49,475 nucleotides of DNA from a virus. The stretch spans positions 1-49,475 of IMG/VR virus record IMGVR_UViG_3300032092_000051, one strand, 5' to 3'. Below the pieces are notes generated by a model, which ran no database searches, was not told where the DNA came from, and saw only the letters and a list, made by a program, of their open reading frames with translations. The translations under genes were made by a program, and so were the position numbers. Below are positions 8,049-16,973 of the stretch, piece after piece (the first letter of the stretch is position 1; every line of letters starts with the position of its first letter).

Positions 8049-8222
8049 ATGGATTTGAAAAGCGTATTGAAGAAGGAAGCCGAAAAGGCGATCCTCAAGA
8101 AAGCCACCAACAAGATCTTGCCGATGGACGGAGACGCGCCGAAATTCGGTAAGAAAAGCAAAATCGCAGCCGTTCTTATCACTTTCGCAGGCATCGCAAC
8201 TGCCCTCGCCGAATATCTGTAG
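8049..8222 (+). CDS. Small membrane protein after the endolysin
   Basis: A 57-residue protein. The N-terminal 35 residues are a Lys-rich amphipathic helix (SVLKKEAEKAILKKATNK). Residues 39-55 are hydrophobic (IAAVLITFAGIATALAEYL) and could span or insert in the membrane. AAGGAG sits 7 nt before ATG 8049; the upstream start at 8028 lies inside the endolysin and is rejected. Position right after the GH19 gene suggests an antiholin or second holin, but a small virion membrane protein is also possible. Confidence 0.65.
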   Translation: MDLKSVLKKEAEKAILKKATNKILPMDGDAPKFGKKSKIAAVLITFAGIATALAEYL

Positions 8223-8266
8223 GCGGTGTCTGTCCAAACCAATAAAAAACAGGTATAGAGGCCCCT

Positions 8267-8920
8267 ATGTCCACGACAATGACCTTCGAGAGCCTTCAAC
8301 AGGATGTCCGCCGCTACCTTGAGCGCGGCGCGACACTCGCGTCTGACGCTGTCGTTTACGAGCAAATCCCGCGCCTCATCAACTTGGCGGAGCGCAAGAT
8401 TGCTCGTGAACTCAAGGTTCAGGGCTTCATCAATGTCGTGACGGGCGAGCTCAACACTGGGCAATCGGTTTACCCTAAGCCCGACCGCTGGCGCGACACC
8501 GTGTCGATCAACATCGGCACGGGCGCAACGGGTGACAATCGCAAGTTCCTGTTCACGCGCGATTACGAATATATTCGCACGTACTGGCCCAACGCGCTCG
8601 ACACCGACCAGCCTGTTTTCTACAGCGACTATGACTATAGCCACTGGTTGATCGCGCCAACGCCCGATCAAGATTACCCCTTCGAGATCCTCTATTACGA
8701 ATTGCCGCCGTTGCTCGACGACAGCGTGCAGACGAATTGGGTCACGGAATACGCTCCACAGCTTCTGCTTTACGGCACGCTGGTGGAAGCCACGCCGTTC
8801 CTGAAGAACGACGAACGCATCCAAGTTTGGCAGAGCATGTATGATCGCGCGGCGGCGATGCTAAACGGCGAAGACCTTGGTAAAATCCTCGACCGATCCG
8901 CTGTGCGCAAGGAGGCCTAA
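8267..8920 (+). CDS. Tail/neck adaptor protein (SU10-adaptor-like)
   Basis: A 217-residue protein with the pattern typical of podoviral adaptor proteins: TFESLQQDVRRYLERGAT, then QIPRLINLAERKIARELK, a beta-rich middle, and a C-terminal helix pair (VWQSMYDRAAAMLNGEDLGK). Adaptors of this family form the dodecameric ring between portal and tail nozzle. A 44-nt gap with a modest Shine-Dalgarno separates it from the lysis cassette. It starts a structural run (adaptor, fibre, accessory, nozzle, internal proteins), which fits the function. Confidence 0.8.
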   Translation: MSTTMTFESLQQDVRRYLERGATLASDAVVYEQIPRLINLAERKIARELKVQGFINVVTGELNTGQSVYPKPDRWRDTVSINIGTGATGDNRKFLFTRDYEYIRTYWPNALDTDQPVFYSDYDYSHWLIAPTPDQDYPFEILYYELPPLLDDSVQTNWVTEYAPQLLLYGTLVEATPFLKNDERIQVWQSMYDRAAAMLNGEDLGKILDRSAVRKEA

Positions 8921-8922
8921 TA

Positions 8923-11900
8923 ATGTCCACATCGTTCACTCAGGTCTTCGGGGGCAGCACAATCTACCCCTCGGACGTGTCGTATCTTCCGCTGTCGCTG
9001 TCTGGCGATGTAACGCTTGAGTGGCCGCTTGAGGCCACCACCGGCAACAACGTCGTCGCCCGCATCATCGATGTAACGCCGACTGGCGTCTACACCATCA
9101 TCATGCCTGACGCGACGAAGGTCGGCGTGGGGCAGACGATCCTCTTCAACAACCTCGGCCCCAGCATCGTCACGGTCGACACTGCCGCAGGCAACGCCAT
9201 TCTCAGCATGAGTGCAGGCGAGCAGTGGCAGATTTACCTGACGGACAACACAACGGTCGCCGGAACGTGGCGCGTCTTCCGTTACGGCGCGGCTACCGCA
9301 CAGGCGCAAGCCTCTGCACTCGCAGGCCCCGGCCTTGTTGCCCTCGGCTCAACCCTCGCGCAGAACGCCGAGGTTGTCGATTTCTCCTCAACGCCAGTCA
9401 CGACGACCACAGGCGACCGCGCTAAGACTTTTGTCTGGACAGGCGCACTGGGCACGTTGAACTTGCCAACTTCCGTCTCGGCGACTGACGGCTGGTTCAT
9501 CAACCTGCGCAACAGCGGCACGGGCGACCTTGTCGTCGACCCATCTGGCGCAGAGCTAATCAATGGCAGCAGCACGCTCACCTTGCAGCCGGGCGACAGC
9601 GCCAGCATCGTGACCGACGGCATCCAGTGGTACACCATCGGCCTCGGCCAGCAGGCGGTCTTCGCCTTCGACTACACGTCTGTCGCCGTCACTACAGGCA
9701 CGTACACGTTGAGCGGATCTGAACTGAACCGCATTGCCTACAAGTTCACAGGCACCCTGAGCGGCAACGTGACTATCGTTGTGCCTGCCACCGTGCAGCA
9801 GTACTGGATCAACAACCAGACGACGGGTGCCTTCACCCTCTCTGTCCGCGTGGCGGGCAGCTCATCCCCTGTTGTTGTGACGCAGAACACGACGGGTATC
9901 TACTATTCCGACGGCACGAACATCATCACCGCAACGACTGCGGCGGCATTCGCAGGCGTGGTCGGCATCTCACAGGGCGGCACCGGCGCGACCACCGCAG
10001 GCTCCGCGCTGACCAACCTCGGCGGCACGGGCATCGGCACCGGCGTCTTTACGGCATCCACAACGGCTGCTGCCCGCTCCGCCATCGCGGCGGCTGCCTC
10101 TGGCGCAAATAGCGACATCACCTCGATCACGGGCCTCACAACGGCCTTGACCGTTGCGCAGGGCGGCACAGGATCTACGACAGCCGCAGGCGCACGCTCT
10201 AACCTCAGCGCGGCCCAGTCGGGCAGCAACAGCGACATCACCGCGCTAACTGCCTCTGGCGGCGTGCAGGTCGGCGCACCGACGGGTGGCGCGCAGGGCA
10301 CAGGCACGATCAACGCGACGGGTCTCTTCATCAACGGTGTGGGCGTCGGCACGGGTTCAGGCTCGGTGACCAGCGTTGGTATGACCGTCCCCTCCTTCCT
10401 GTCCGTTACCGGATCTCCTGTCACGACCAGCGGCACGCTCGCTGTCTCGCTGTCAGGCACGGCTTTGCCCGTTGCCAACGGCGGTACGGGGCAGACCTCG
10501 TACACCGACGGCCAACTTCTGATTGGTAACAGCACCGGCAACACGCTGACCAAGGCAACCCTGACGGCTGGCTCGGGCATAAGCATCACCAACGGCGGCG
10601 GCTCGATTACGATTACGTCGACGGCTGGCGGCGGTACGGTTACCTCAGTCGACGCCTCGGGCGGCACGACGGGTCTCTCCTTCTCCGGTGGCCCTGTTAC
10701 CGGAAGCGGCACGCTGACGCTTGGCGGCACTCTGGCCGTCACAAACGGCGGCACAGGCGGCGCTACGGCCTCTGGTGCGCGTCTGAACCTTGGCGCGGCT
10801 GCCTCTGGCGCTAACAGCGACATCACGTCTCTATCGGGCCTCAGCACGCCTCTGAGCATCGCGCAGGGCGGCACAGCCTCCTCGACGGCTGCGGGCGCAC
10901 GCAGCAGCCTTGGCGCGGCTGCCTCGGGTGCAAACAGCGACATCACGGCTCTATCGGGCCTGACGACCGCATTGAGCATCGGACAGGGCGGCACCGCGTC
11001 GACAACGGCTGGCGGTGCGCGCACCAACCTTGGCGCGACGGCCATCGGCAGCAGCATGTTCACGCTCGCCAACCCGAGCGCCGTTACGTTCCCCCGCTTC
11101 AACGCAGACAACACAGTCTCGGCTCTCGACGCGGCGTCGTTCCGCTCGGCCATCGGCGCTGGGACCAGCTCGACCACCGGCACCGTCACCTCAGTTGGCG
11201 GTACTGGATCGGTCAACGGCATCACGCTCACGGGCACCGTCACCTCCTCGGGTAACCTGACACTCGGCGGCACGCTGTCTGGCGTCAGCCTGACCACACA
11301 GGTCTCAGGCACTCTGCCTGTCACCAGCGGCGGCACAGGCGCAACTGATGCGGCAACTGCTCGGTCTAACCTTAGCGTTCCCTCGGCCACTGGTTCCGGC
11401 GCGTCCGGCACTTGGAGCATCAGCATCAGCGGGAACGCGGCGACTGCCACCTCGGCTACGACTGCTGGGTCGGCTACCTCAGCGACTACGGCTGGATCGG
11501 TCACCAATGCGGTAACCTTCACCAATACAGGTGGCGCAGCGGCGGGCACGACGTTCAACGGGTCGGCAGCACGCACGATTGACTACAGCACCGTTGGTGC
11601 TCCTAAAGCAGACGGCACAGGCGCGTCCGGCACTTGGGGCATCAACATCAGCGGCAACGCGGCGACTGCCACATCGGCTACAACAGCTACCTCCGCTACA
11701 ACCGCTACAACAGCCACCAATGCAACAAACGCTACCAACGCGACGAATGCGACGAACGCGACGAACGCAACGACGGCGACCACGGCAAACGCGCTCAACA
11801 CAAGCAACAACTATCAGGTCAACAGCCTTGGCGTCGGCACTGCGGCTTCTGGTACGGCGGGCGAGATCCGCGCGACCAATAACGTCACGGCCTACTATTC

Positions 11901-12210
11901 GTCGGACGCGCGTCTCAAGGAGAACGTGCAGCCGATTGAAAACGCTCTCGGCATCGTATCGACAGTCGGTGGGAAGACCTTCGACTGGACGGACGCCTAC
12001 ATCGCCGACCACGGCGGTGAGGACGGCTATTTCGTCCGCAAGAGTGACTTCGGCGTCATCGCGCAGGACGTGCAGGAAATGTTCCCGCTGGCCGTTCGCA
12101 CTCGCGACGACGGCACGCTGGCCGTTGACTACGAGAAGCTTGTCGCTGTGGCCTTTGCGGCTATCGCGGAACTCAAGGCTGAACTGGACGAGCTACGGGG
12201 AGCTAAATAA
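8923..12210 (+). CDS. Large tail fibre with GGTG repeats and C-terminal S74 chaperone
   Basis: A 1095-residue fibre. The N-terminal 150 residues (PSDVSYLPLSLSGDVTLEWP then VARIIDVTPTGVYTIIMPDA and LTDNTTVAGTWRVFRYGAA) form the conserved virion-attachment domain of many podoviral fibres. Residues about 340-830 hold repeated modules with a QGGTGATTA or NGGTGQT core and a GANSDITxLSGL segment. A Thr/Asn/Ala tract lies near residue 930. The C-terminal 102 residues are an S74 chaperone, with the cleavage Ser in YSSDARLKEN (residue 994) and IAQDVQEMFP. A strong AAGGAGG lies before the ATG. Receptor-binding role inferred. It overlaps the next gene by 1 nt. Confidence 0.9.
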   Translation: MSTSFTQVFGGSTIYPSDVSYLPLSLSGDVTLEWPLEATTGNNVVARIIDVTPTGVYTIIMPDATKVGVGQTILFNNLGPSIVTVDTAAGNAILSMSAGEQWQIYLTDNTTVAGTWRVFRYGAATAQAQASALAGPGLVALGSTLAQNAEVVDFSSTPVTTTTGDRAKTFVWTGALGTLNLPTSVSATDGWFINLRNSGTGDLVVDPSGAELINGSSTLTLQPGDSASIVTDGIQWYTIGLGQQAVFAFDYTSVAVTTGTYTLSGSELNRIAYKFTGTLSGNVTIVVPATVQQYWINNQTTGAFTLSVRVAGSSSPVVVTQNTTGIYYSDGTNIITATTAAAFAGVVGISQGGTGATTAGSALTNLGGTGIGTGVFTASTTAAARSAIAAAASGANSDITSITGLTTALTVAQGGTGSTTAAGARSNLSAAQSGSNSDITALTASGGVQVGAPTGGAQGTGTINATGLFINGVGVGTGSGSVTSVGMTVPSFLSVTGSPVTTSGTLAVSLSGTALPVANGGTGQTSYTDGQLLIGNSTGNTLTKATLTAGSGISITNGGGSITITSTAGGGTVTSVDASGGTTGLSFSGGPVTGSGTLTLGGTLAVTNGGTGGATASGARLNLGAAASGANSDITSLSGLSTPLSIAQGGTASSTAAGARSSLGAAASGANSDITALSGLTTALSIGQGGTASTTAGGARTNLGATAIGSSMFTLANPSAVTFPRFNADNTVSALDAASFRSAIGAGTSSTTGTVTSVGGTGSVNGITLTGTVTSSGNLTLGGTLSGVSLTTQVSGTLPVTSGGTGATDAATARSNLSVPSATGSGASGTWSISISGNAATATSATTAGSATSATTAGSVTNAVTFTNTGGAAAGTTFNGSAARTIDYSTVGAPKADGTGASGTWGINISGNAATATSATTATSATTATTATNATNATNATNATNATNATTATTANALNTSNNYQVNSLGVGTAASGTAGEIRATNNVTAYYSSDARLKENVQPIENALGIVSTVGGKTFDWTDAYIADHGGEDGYFVRKSDFGVIAQDVQEMFPLAVRTRDDGTLAVDYEKLVAVAFAAIAELKAELDELRGAK
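9966..11039 (+). repeat. GGTG fibre-module repeats
   Basis: At least six modules start with an (I/V)(S/A)xGGT(G/A) core, near 9970, 10152, 10474, 10738, 10858 and 10978. Three also carry a near-identical ggcgctaacagcgacatcac segment. The last three modules are about 120 bp long and very similar in DNA, as expected of recent duplication or recombination. Confidence 0.8.
11660..11790 (+). repeat. Low-complexity ACN-AAY-GCN triplet tract
   Basis: This stretch codes for TATSATTATSATTATTATNA then repeated TNA units, made of short repeats such as gcgacgaatgcgacgaacgc. The preceding segment, SGNAATATSATTA with an ASGTW lead-in, occurs twice, near 11400-11470 and 11625-11695. The tract links the GGTG modules to the S74 region and is likely to vary in length. 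Confidence 0.75.
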
Positions 12211-12767
12211 TGACGCTTAACACGACGGGGCCGATCAGTCTGGGTGGCAGCACGGCGGGGCAGTCCATCAACCTCGAACTGGGTAAATCCGCTACCGCCA
12301 CGGTTTCACTAAACGACACCGATGTCCGCACGTTAGCGGGCGTTGCGTCTGGCGCTATCATCGTGCCGACCAACTTCTACGGCAAGAGTGCGGTTATTAT
12401 TTCCATAACCGACCAAACTGCGGCTGACTTCTCAGCGGGTCTTCGCACCGCAAGGGCTGGCTACCGCTTAACATCTACGGGGTTGGCTCAAATTATGGCA
12501 AACAACGTATACGCTACGGTGGAAACATGGTGTACGCCTACATCCCAAGCAGGGTTCTACGAGGCGTTTGTTGACGTCCTATCTGGTGGCCTTGACAGTG
12601 GGACCGTCGGGTCTTGGGTTAATTTGGGGGTCACACAGACTTGGCAACTCGCGGCTTCCATAGGAAACAACAACCTTTGCGTCTTTGATATATCTATTCG
12701 GCGCGGAGGCACGACCACCATACTCGACACCGCGACAATAACCGTCGAAGCGGACGCGCAATTCTGA
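12210..12767 (+). CDS. Putative tail-fibre-adjacent structural protein
   Basis: A 185-residue, Gly/Ser/Thr-rich, probably beta protein. The N-terminal 65 residues (ISLGGSTAGQSINLELGKSA then VRTLAGVASGAIIVPTNFYG) resemble a short module often seen in phage minor structural proteins. The remainder (YATVETWCTPTSQAGFYEAF; SIRRGGTTTILDTATITVEA) looks like a beta-sandwich. Its start overlaps the fibre stop (TAATG) and its stop overlaps the nozzle start (TGATG), so all three are probably translated together. A fibre accessory or receptor-facing role is inferred from position only. Confidence 0.65.
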   Translation: MTLNTTGPISLGGSTAGQSINLELGKSATATVSLNDTDVRTLAGVASGAIIVPTNFYGKSAVIISITDQTAADFSAGLRTARAGYRLTSTGLAQIMANNVYATVETWCTPTSQAGFYEAFVDVLSGGLDSGTVGSWVNLGVTQTWQLAASIGNNNLCVFDISIRRGGTTTILDTATITVEADAQF

Positions 12768-14542
12768 TGGCTGAACAAATCGTACAGATCCGCTCTCTCC
12801 CCGGCATCAAGCGGGACGGCACCAAGTTCGAGGGTGACCAGTACGTTGACGGCCAGTGGGTCCGCTTTCAACGTGGCTTGCCTCGTAAGATGGGCGGCTA
12901 TCGCTCGGTCAACAAGTTTCTGCGCGGCTTGCCCCGCACGCTCACGGAGTACACGCAGGATCTGCTGACCTATGTCCACGCCGGATCGGCTAACCTCGTC
13001 GAACGGTTCTACATTGACGGCACGTACAACACGAGCGTCATCAGCAACCGCACGCCGACATCGAGCTTCACGGCCAACGACGGAAATCTCTGGCAGTTTG
13101 CCCTCGGCTATGATCTGACGAACGGCAACCAGCTTGTCGCGCAGGTCGCGCCGAACTTGAACTGCATCTGCAACAGCGACGGCGGCGAGCTCTTCGTCGG
13201 CGACCTTCTCGCCACGACCGCCTTGACACGAGTTACGGCTGTTCCCGCAAATTTCAGCGCCACTGGCGGCGTCGTATCGCTGCCTCCCTACACTGTTGTT
13301 TTTGGTAATGACGGCTACGTTGCGTGGTCGGTTCCGAACGGACCTGACGACTTCACCAGCTCCGGTGCGGGGAATGCCTATGTGACCGGCCAAAAGATCG
13401 TGCGCGGCATGCCGTTGCGCGGCGGCCCCGGTAACAGCCCCTCGGGCCTCTTGTGGTCCGCAGACAGCCTTGTGCGTATGACATACATCGGCGGAACGGC
13501 AGTCTTCCAATTCGACACGATCAGCACCGAGAGCTCAATCCTGTCGGCGCAGTCCGTCATCGAGTATGACGGCGTCTTTTATTGGATCGGCACCGACCGC
13601 TTCCTGATGTTCAACGGCGTCGTGCGCGAGGTCCAGAACAATCTGAACATCAACTTCTTCTTCGACAACCTGAACTATGCCCAGCGGCAGAAAGTGTTCG
13701 CGGTAAAGGTGCCACGCTTTGGCGAGATCTGGTGGTGCTTCCCGTTCGGCGACAGCCTCGAGCCGAACCACGCCGTTGTCTACAACGTGCGCGAAAACAT
13801 CTGGTACGACACGCCGCTGCCCAACGGTGGTCGCGGCGCGGGCTTGTTCCCTGCCGTGTTCCGCAAGCCGCTCATGTCGGGCGTCGAGCAGCAGAATTAC
13901 GAGGCCACTGCGGTCACAATCACGGCGGCAGGCACCGGCTACGCCGTGGGCAACACCCTACTCGTCAGCGGCGGGATCGATGTCTTTCCGACTGAGCTGA
14001 CTGTGACGACGGTCAACGGCAGCGGAGGTATTACCGGCATAACGATTACCAATGCGGGCAGCTACACAACGCCGCCAACCAACCCTGTGTCGGTCACAGG
14101 CGGCGCAGGCTCTTCGGCCACGTTCACTTTGACCTTTGTCCAGCCCTACAAGTTCTGGGTGCATGAGGTCGGGACGGACGAGATTGACGGCACAGTGGTT
14201 AACCCAATCCTCTCCTACTTCGAGACGGGCGACATGTCGCTTCCAGTCCAGTCGCAGACCAACAAGGCCCTTCAAGTCCTTATGCTGGAACCTGACTTCG
14301 TGCAGTCTGGCGACATGACCGTGCAGGTCATGGGCCGCGCCAACGCTCGCGCGCCGGAAGTGAACGGCGAGCTCAAGACGATCTACGAAAACCCGCAAAC
14401 GCCGCAAGAGCAGGTCATCTATTTTAAGGACCAGCGGCGCGAGATGCGCTTCCGTTTTACGAGTAATGCCATCGGCGGAAACTACGAGATGGGCCTTATT
14501 CTTGGGCACGTCCAGCCCGGCGACGGCACGGTCATCGGCTGA
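12767..14542 (+). CDS. Tail nozzle/stabilisation protein (P22 gp10-like)
   Basis: A 591-residue protein. The opening (IRSLPGIKRDGTKFEGDQYV then WVRFQRGLPRKMGGYRSVNK) and the beta-propeller-like body with repeated Trp/Phe strands (YVAWSVPNGPDDF, YWIGTDRFLMFNG, EIWWCFPFGDS) match phage stabilisation or tail nozzle proteins. These close the tail of P22-like and SU10-like podoviruses. Residues about 375-455 look like an inserted Gly-rich beta domain (ITAAGTGYAVGNTLLVSGG; ITNAGSYTTPPTNP). It is joined by 1-nt overlaps to both neighbours. Confidence 0.8.
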   Translation: MAEQIVQIRSLPGIKRDGTKFEGDQYVDGQWVRFQRGLPRKMGGYRSVNKFLRGLPRTLTEYTQDLLTYVHAGSANLVERFYIDGTYNTSVISNRTPTSSFTANDGNLWQFALGYDLTNGNQLVAQVAPNLNCICNSDGGELFVGDLLATTALTRVTAVPANFSATGGVVSLPPYTVVFGNDGYVAWSVPNGPDDFTSSGAGNAYVTGQKIVRGMPLRGGPGNSPSGLLWSADSLVRMTYIGGTAVFQFDTISTESSILSAQSVIEYDGVFYWIGTDRFLMFNGVVREVQNNLNINFFFDNLNYAQRQKVFAVKVPRFGEIWWCFPFGDSLEPNHAVVYNVRENIWYDTPLPNGGRGAGLFPAVFRKPLMSGVEQQNYEATAVTITAAGTGYAVGNTLLVSGGIDVFPTELTVTTVNGSGGITGITITNAGSYTTPPTNPVSVTGGAGSSATFTLTFVQPYKFWVHEVGTDEIDGTVVNPILSYFETGDMSLPVQSQTNKALQVLMLEPDFVQSGDMTVQVMGRANARAPEVNGELKTIYENPQTPQEQVIYFKDQRREMRFRFTSNAIGGNYEMGLILGHVQPGDGTVIG

Positions 14543-14778
14543 TGGCTATCAATCCCATCGGTATGTCATTGCTCGAATGGGCAGATGCTGTTATATTGAC
14601 AACCAATGACGCTTGGGCGTTTGGGAAACTGGACGACGAAGCTGATTGGCAACGATGGGCCACAGGGTTTGTACGCGCGTCCCCCTTTACGCAGCGCGCC
14701 CTGCCTGACCCCTTTCAATTTACGGACTGGCGCGAGTGGGCTATGCGGGTTTATCCAATGCTTGAGGAACAAAACTGA
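14542..14778 (+). CDS. Small hypothetical protein between nozzle and internal virion proteins
   Basis: A 78-residue, Trp-rich (6 Trp) helical protein: MSLLEWADAVILTTNDAWAF, WQRWATGF, DWREWAMRVYPML. It is joined by TGATG overlaps to both sides, so it is certainly in the structural operon. No family is recognised. The high Trp content in a small late protein may point to a virion or membrane-contact role, but nothing decides this. Confidence 0.7.
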   Translation: MAINPIGMSLLEWADAVILTTNDAWAFGKLDDEADWQRWATGFVRASPFTQRALPDPFQFTDWREWAMRVYPMLEEQN

Positions 14779-16973
14779 TGTATATCCCCGGCTTCACCAA
14801 CTATTTGGAAGCGTCCATACCTGAGTATGGCGCGGAACCAATCATGGATGCGCCCCAGCGTGCGCTGGTCGAGCCGATGACACAGGAGGCCGTCGCGCCT
14901 GCCGAAGTGCCCTTCGATATTAATAGTTTGGCTGGCTTGGATTTAAGCGGCCTGAACAGCCTGTACGGGATGAACTTCGGTTCTAACTTCGGCGGCGGTG
15001 GCGCTGGGGGCGGCATATACCAAGCCGATCCGAACCTACAATACATCGGCGCACCAAAGTCTAACAAAGGCAACCCCACCTCGCGAACCGGCGGCAACAC
15101 GTTCGCGGTGCGGGCTGACCAGCCAGTGCGCCTCGTTGACCATCGCACCAATCAGATCGTGTTCGAGGGGTCGGGCTTTGATGCGGCACGCAAGGCGACC
15201 GAATTGGGGCAGAATATGTCCAACACGCTCGGTCGCAAAGCAAATTACAGCATTCAAACCGCCGACCCGTCCGGTAACTACTCGACTGTCGCGTATGAGA
15301 AGAAGAACAAGAGCACACTAGGCCAGATCGCGAATGTAGTCGGCACCGTGGCTCCTTTGGCATTAGGCTTTGTGCCGGGCTTCGGCCAGCTTAGCCTTCT
15401 TGCAAAAATGGGCGCTGCCGCTGGCGCAGGCGGTTTAGGCGCTGCACTCAAGGGCGACGACATCCTTAAAGGTGCCTTACTCAGCGGCGCTACGGCGGGC
15501 TTAGTAAGCGGCACTGGGCTTGATAAAGCGATTGGCGGTGCCCTGAGCAATGCTACCAAAGGCGTAGCACAAGGCGCGGCGCAGGGAGCCGCACAAGGTT
15601 TAAGCGATGACATCGTTGTCACCGCGCTTTCTCGGCTTGCCCAAGGCACAGGCGGCGCACTCGGCCAAGCGGCTCTATCGGAAGCAGGCAACGCCGCCTC
15701 GCGTGCGCTAAGTGGCTACAAGACGCCAGCCGAGCAGTTTGCGCAGCAGCCGCTGCCCGAGGCATTTCAGCCTCCAATAGACGACACTATTAACGTAATC
15801 GCAAGCCGAGCGGCGTCCGCTGCGCCGAATTACGGCGGAGCACTAGCCAACACCCTCGGCCCTATAGCCACAGAGTTTCTACCGAAGGGTGCTTTGCCCG
15901 AACCTCTGCCGTCGGAACCAACCCCTGTAACGGAACCAACCCCTGTAGCGGAACCCGCGCCAGTGGACGACAGCATCGTTGTCAGCGGGAACAGGTTCGT
16001 ATCTGGATCGGGATCACCGTTCGCAGCGGCGGTCCCTATCCCCGTAAACGCCATGCTTTCAGGCGCGTTGAGCGGCGCAGAGCCTGCGCCTGCGGAAAAG
16101 ACAGCAGAAGAGATTGAAGCCGAAAAGAACCCGATTGTCGTCACAGCTCCGACAAACCTGTTGCCCGCTGACTTCGTCACCTCTGCCGCAGCAGCCGCAG
16201 CCGCCAACGCGGCAAACGGCATGGGTAACGCCCCCGACCGTGCGGAGATGACGGACGAGGAACTAGACACGTATATGAACTCCGACGCGGCGGCTAAAGG
16301 CTTGTCCCTTTCGGACATCGCCGACTATCTGCGCCTCGGCAGCACAGGCGTTGGCCTGATCGGTGGTCTGATTGAGGGCGGCAAGGGCGGCTCATCGGGC
16401 GTTATGTATCCGGGCGGCGGCACGGGGACGCTCAACCCGCTGTTCTCAGCCAAGCTTCCTGCACCGAACATGCCCGGCGCGACTGGCAACTTCGCCGCTC
16501 GGCCACAGTCCGACTTCGCCGTAGTGAACGGCCAACCTCGTGACTGGACGCGGTACGGCTTCGGCCCCGAGGCGAGCTTCTTCAACTACGCGTCGCAGCC
16601 CGGCTCTGCGCCTATCAGCGCGCCTATCACCACACCTATTCCAAACGAGCCTAGCGCCCCTGCGATGTACGCTCCCGACGTCGACAATATGCGCTTCGCA
16701 CGGGGCGGCTCGCCCAAGCGTAACGCATTTGCAGTCAGCGGCCCCGGCACTGGCCGCAGTGACGACATCCCTGCGGTGTTGTCCGACGGCGAGTATGTGA
16801 TGGACGCGGAGACCGTGGCCCTGTTGGGCGACGGATCGAGCAAGGCGGGTGCCGAAGCTCTGGATCGGCTGCGCGTTAATTTGCGCAAGCATAAGGGACA
16901 AAAACTTGCTAAGGGCAAGTTCAGTGTAAATGCAAAACGGCCAGAGCGTTATCTGGTAGGAGGACGTATCTAA
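14778..16973 (+). CDS. Internal virion protein with C-terminal GRSDDIPAxLSDGEYVM motif
   Basis: A 731-residue protein rich in Ala, Gly and Pro. Residues 175-300 contain hydrophobic Gly/Ala-rich stretches (TVAPLALGFVPGFGQLSLLA; GAAAGAGGLGAALKG) of the kind used by ejected proteins to enter membranes. The middle is low in complexity and Pro/Glu-rich. The C-terminus has MRFARGGSPKRNAFAVSGPG followed by TGRSDDIPAVLSDGEYVMDA, a block I recognise from internal or ejection proteins of marine podoviruses. The likely role is in the capsid core or DNA ejection path. TAATG/TGATG overlaps on both sides. Confidence 0.7.
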   Translation: MYIPGFTNYLEASIPEYGAEPIMDAPQRALVEPMTQEAVAPAEVPFDINSLAGLDLSGLNSLYGMNFGSNFGGGGAGGGIYQADPNLQYIGAPKSNKGNPTSRTGGNTFAVRADQPVRLVDHRTNQIVFEGSGFDAARKATELGQNMSNTLGRKANYSIQTADPSGNYSTVAYEKKNKSTLGQIANVVGTVAPLALGFVPGFGQLSLLAKMGAAAGAGGLGAALKGDDILKGALLSGATAGLVSGTGLDKAIGGALSNATKGVAQGAAQGAAQGLSDDIVVTALSRLAQGTGGALGQAALSEAGNAASRALSGYKTPAEQFAQQPLPEAFQPPIDDTINVIASRAASAAPNYGGALANTLGPIATEFLPKGALPEPLPSEPTPVTEPTPVAEPAPVDDSIVVSGNRFVSGSGSPFAAAVPIPVNAMLSGALSGAEPAPAEKTAEEIEAEKNPIVVTAPTNLLPADFVTSAAAAAAANAANGMGNAPDRAEMTDEELDTYMNSDAAAKGLSLSDIADYLRLGSTGVGLIGGLIEGGKGGSSGVMYPGGGTGTLNPLFSAKLPAPNMPGATGNFAARPQSDFAVVNGQPRDWTRYGFGPEASFFNYASQPGSAPISAPITTPIPNEPSAPAMYAPDVDNMRFARGGSPKRNAFAVSGPGTGRSDDIPAVLSDGEYVMDAETVALLGDGSSKAGAEALDRLRVNLRKHKGQKLAKGKFSVNAKRPERYLVGGRI

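Noticed and set aside
9903-11576. 557-codon - strand ORF opposite the GGTG fibre
   Set aside because: It is a long antisense frame caused by the GC-rich repeat composition of the fibre gene. It is Val/Pro/Ala low complexity with no start signal.
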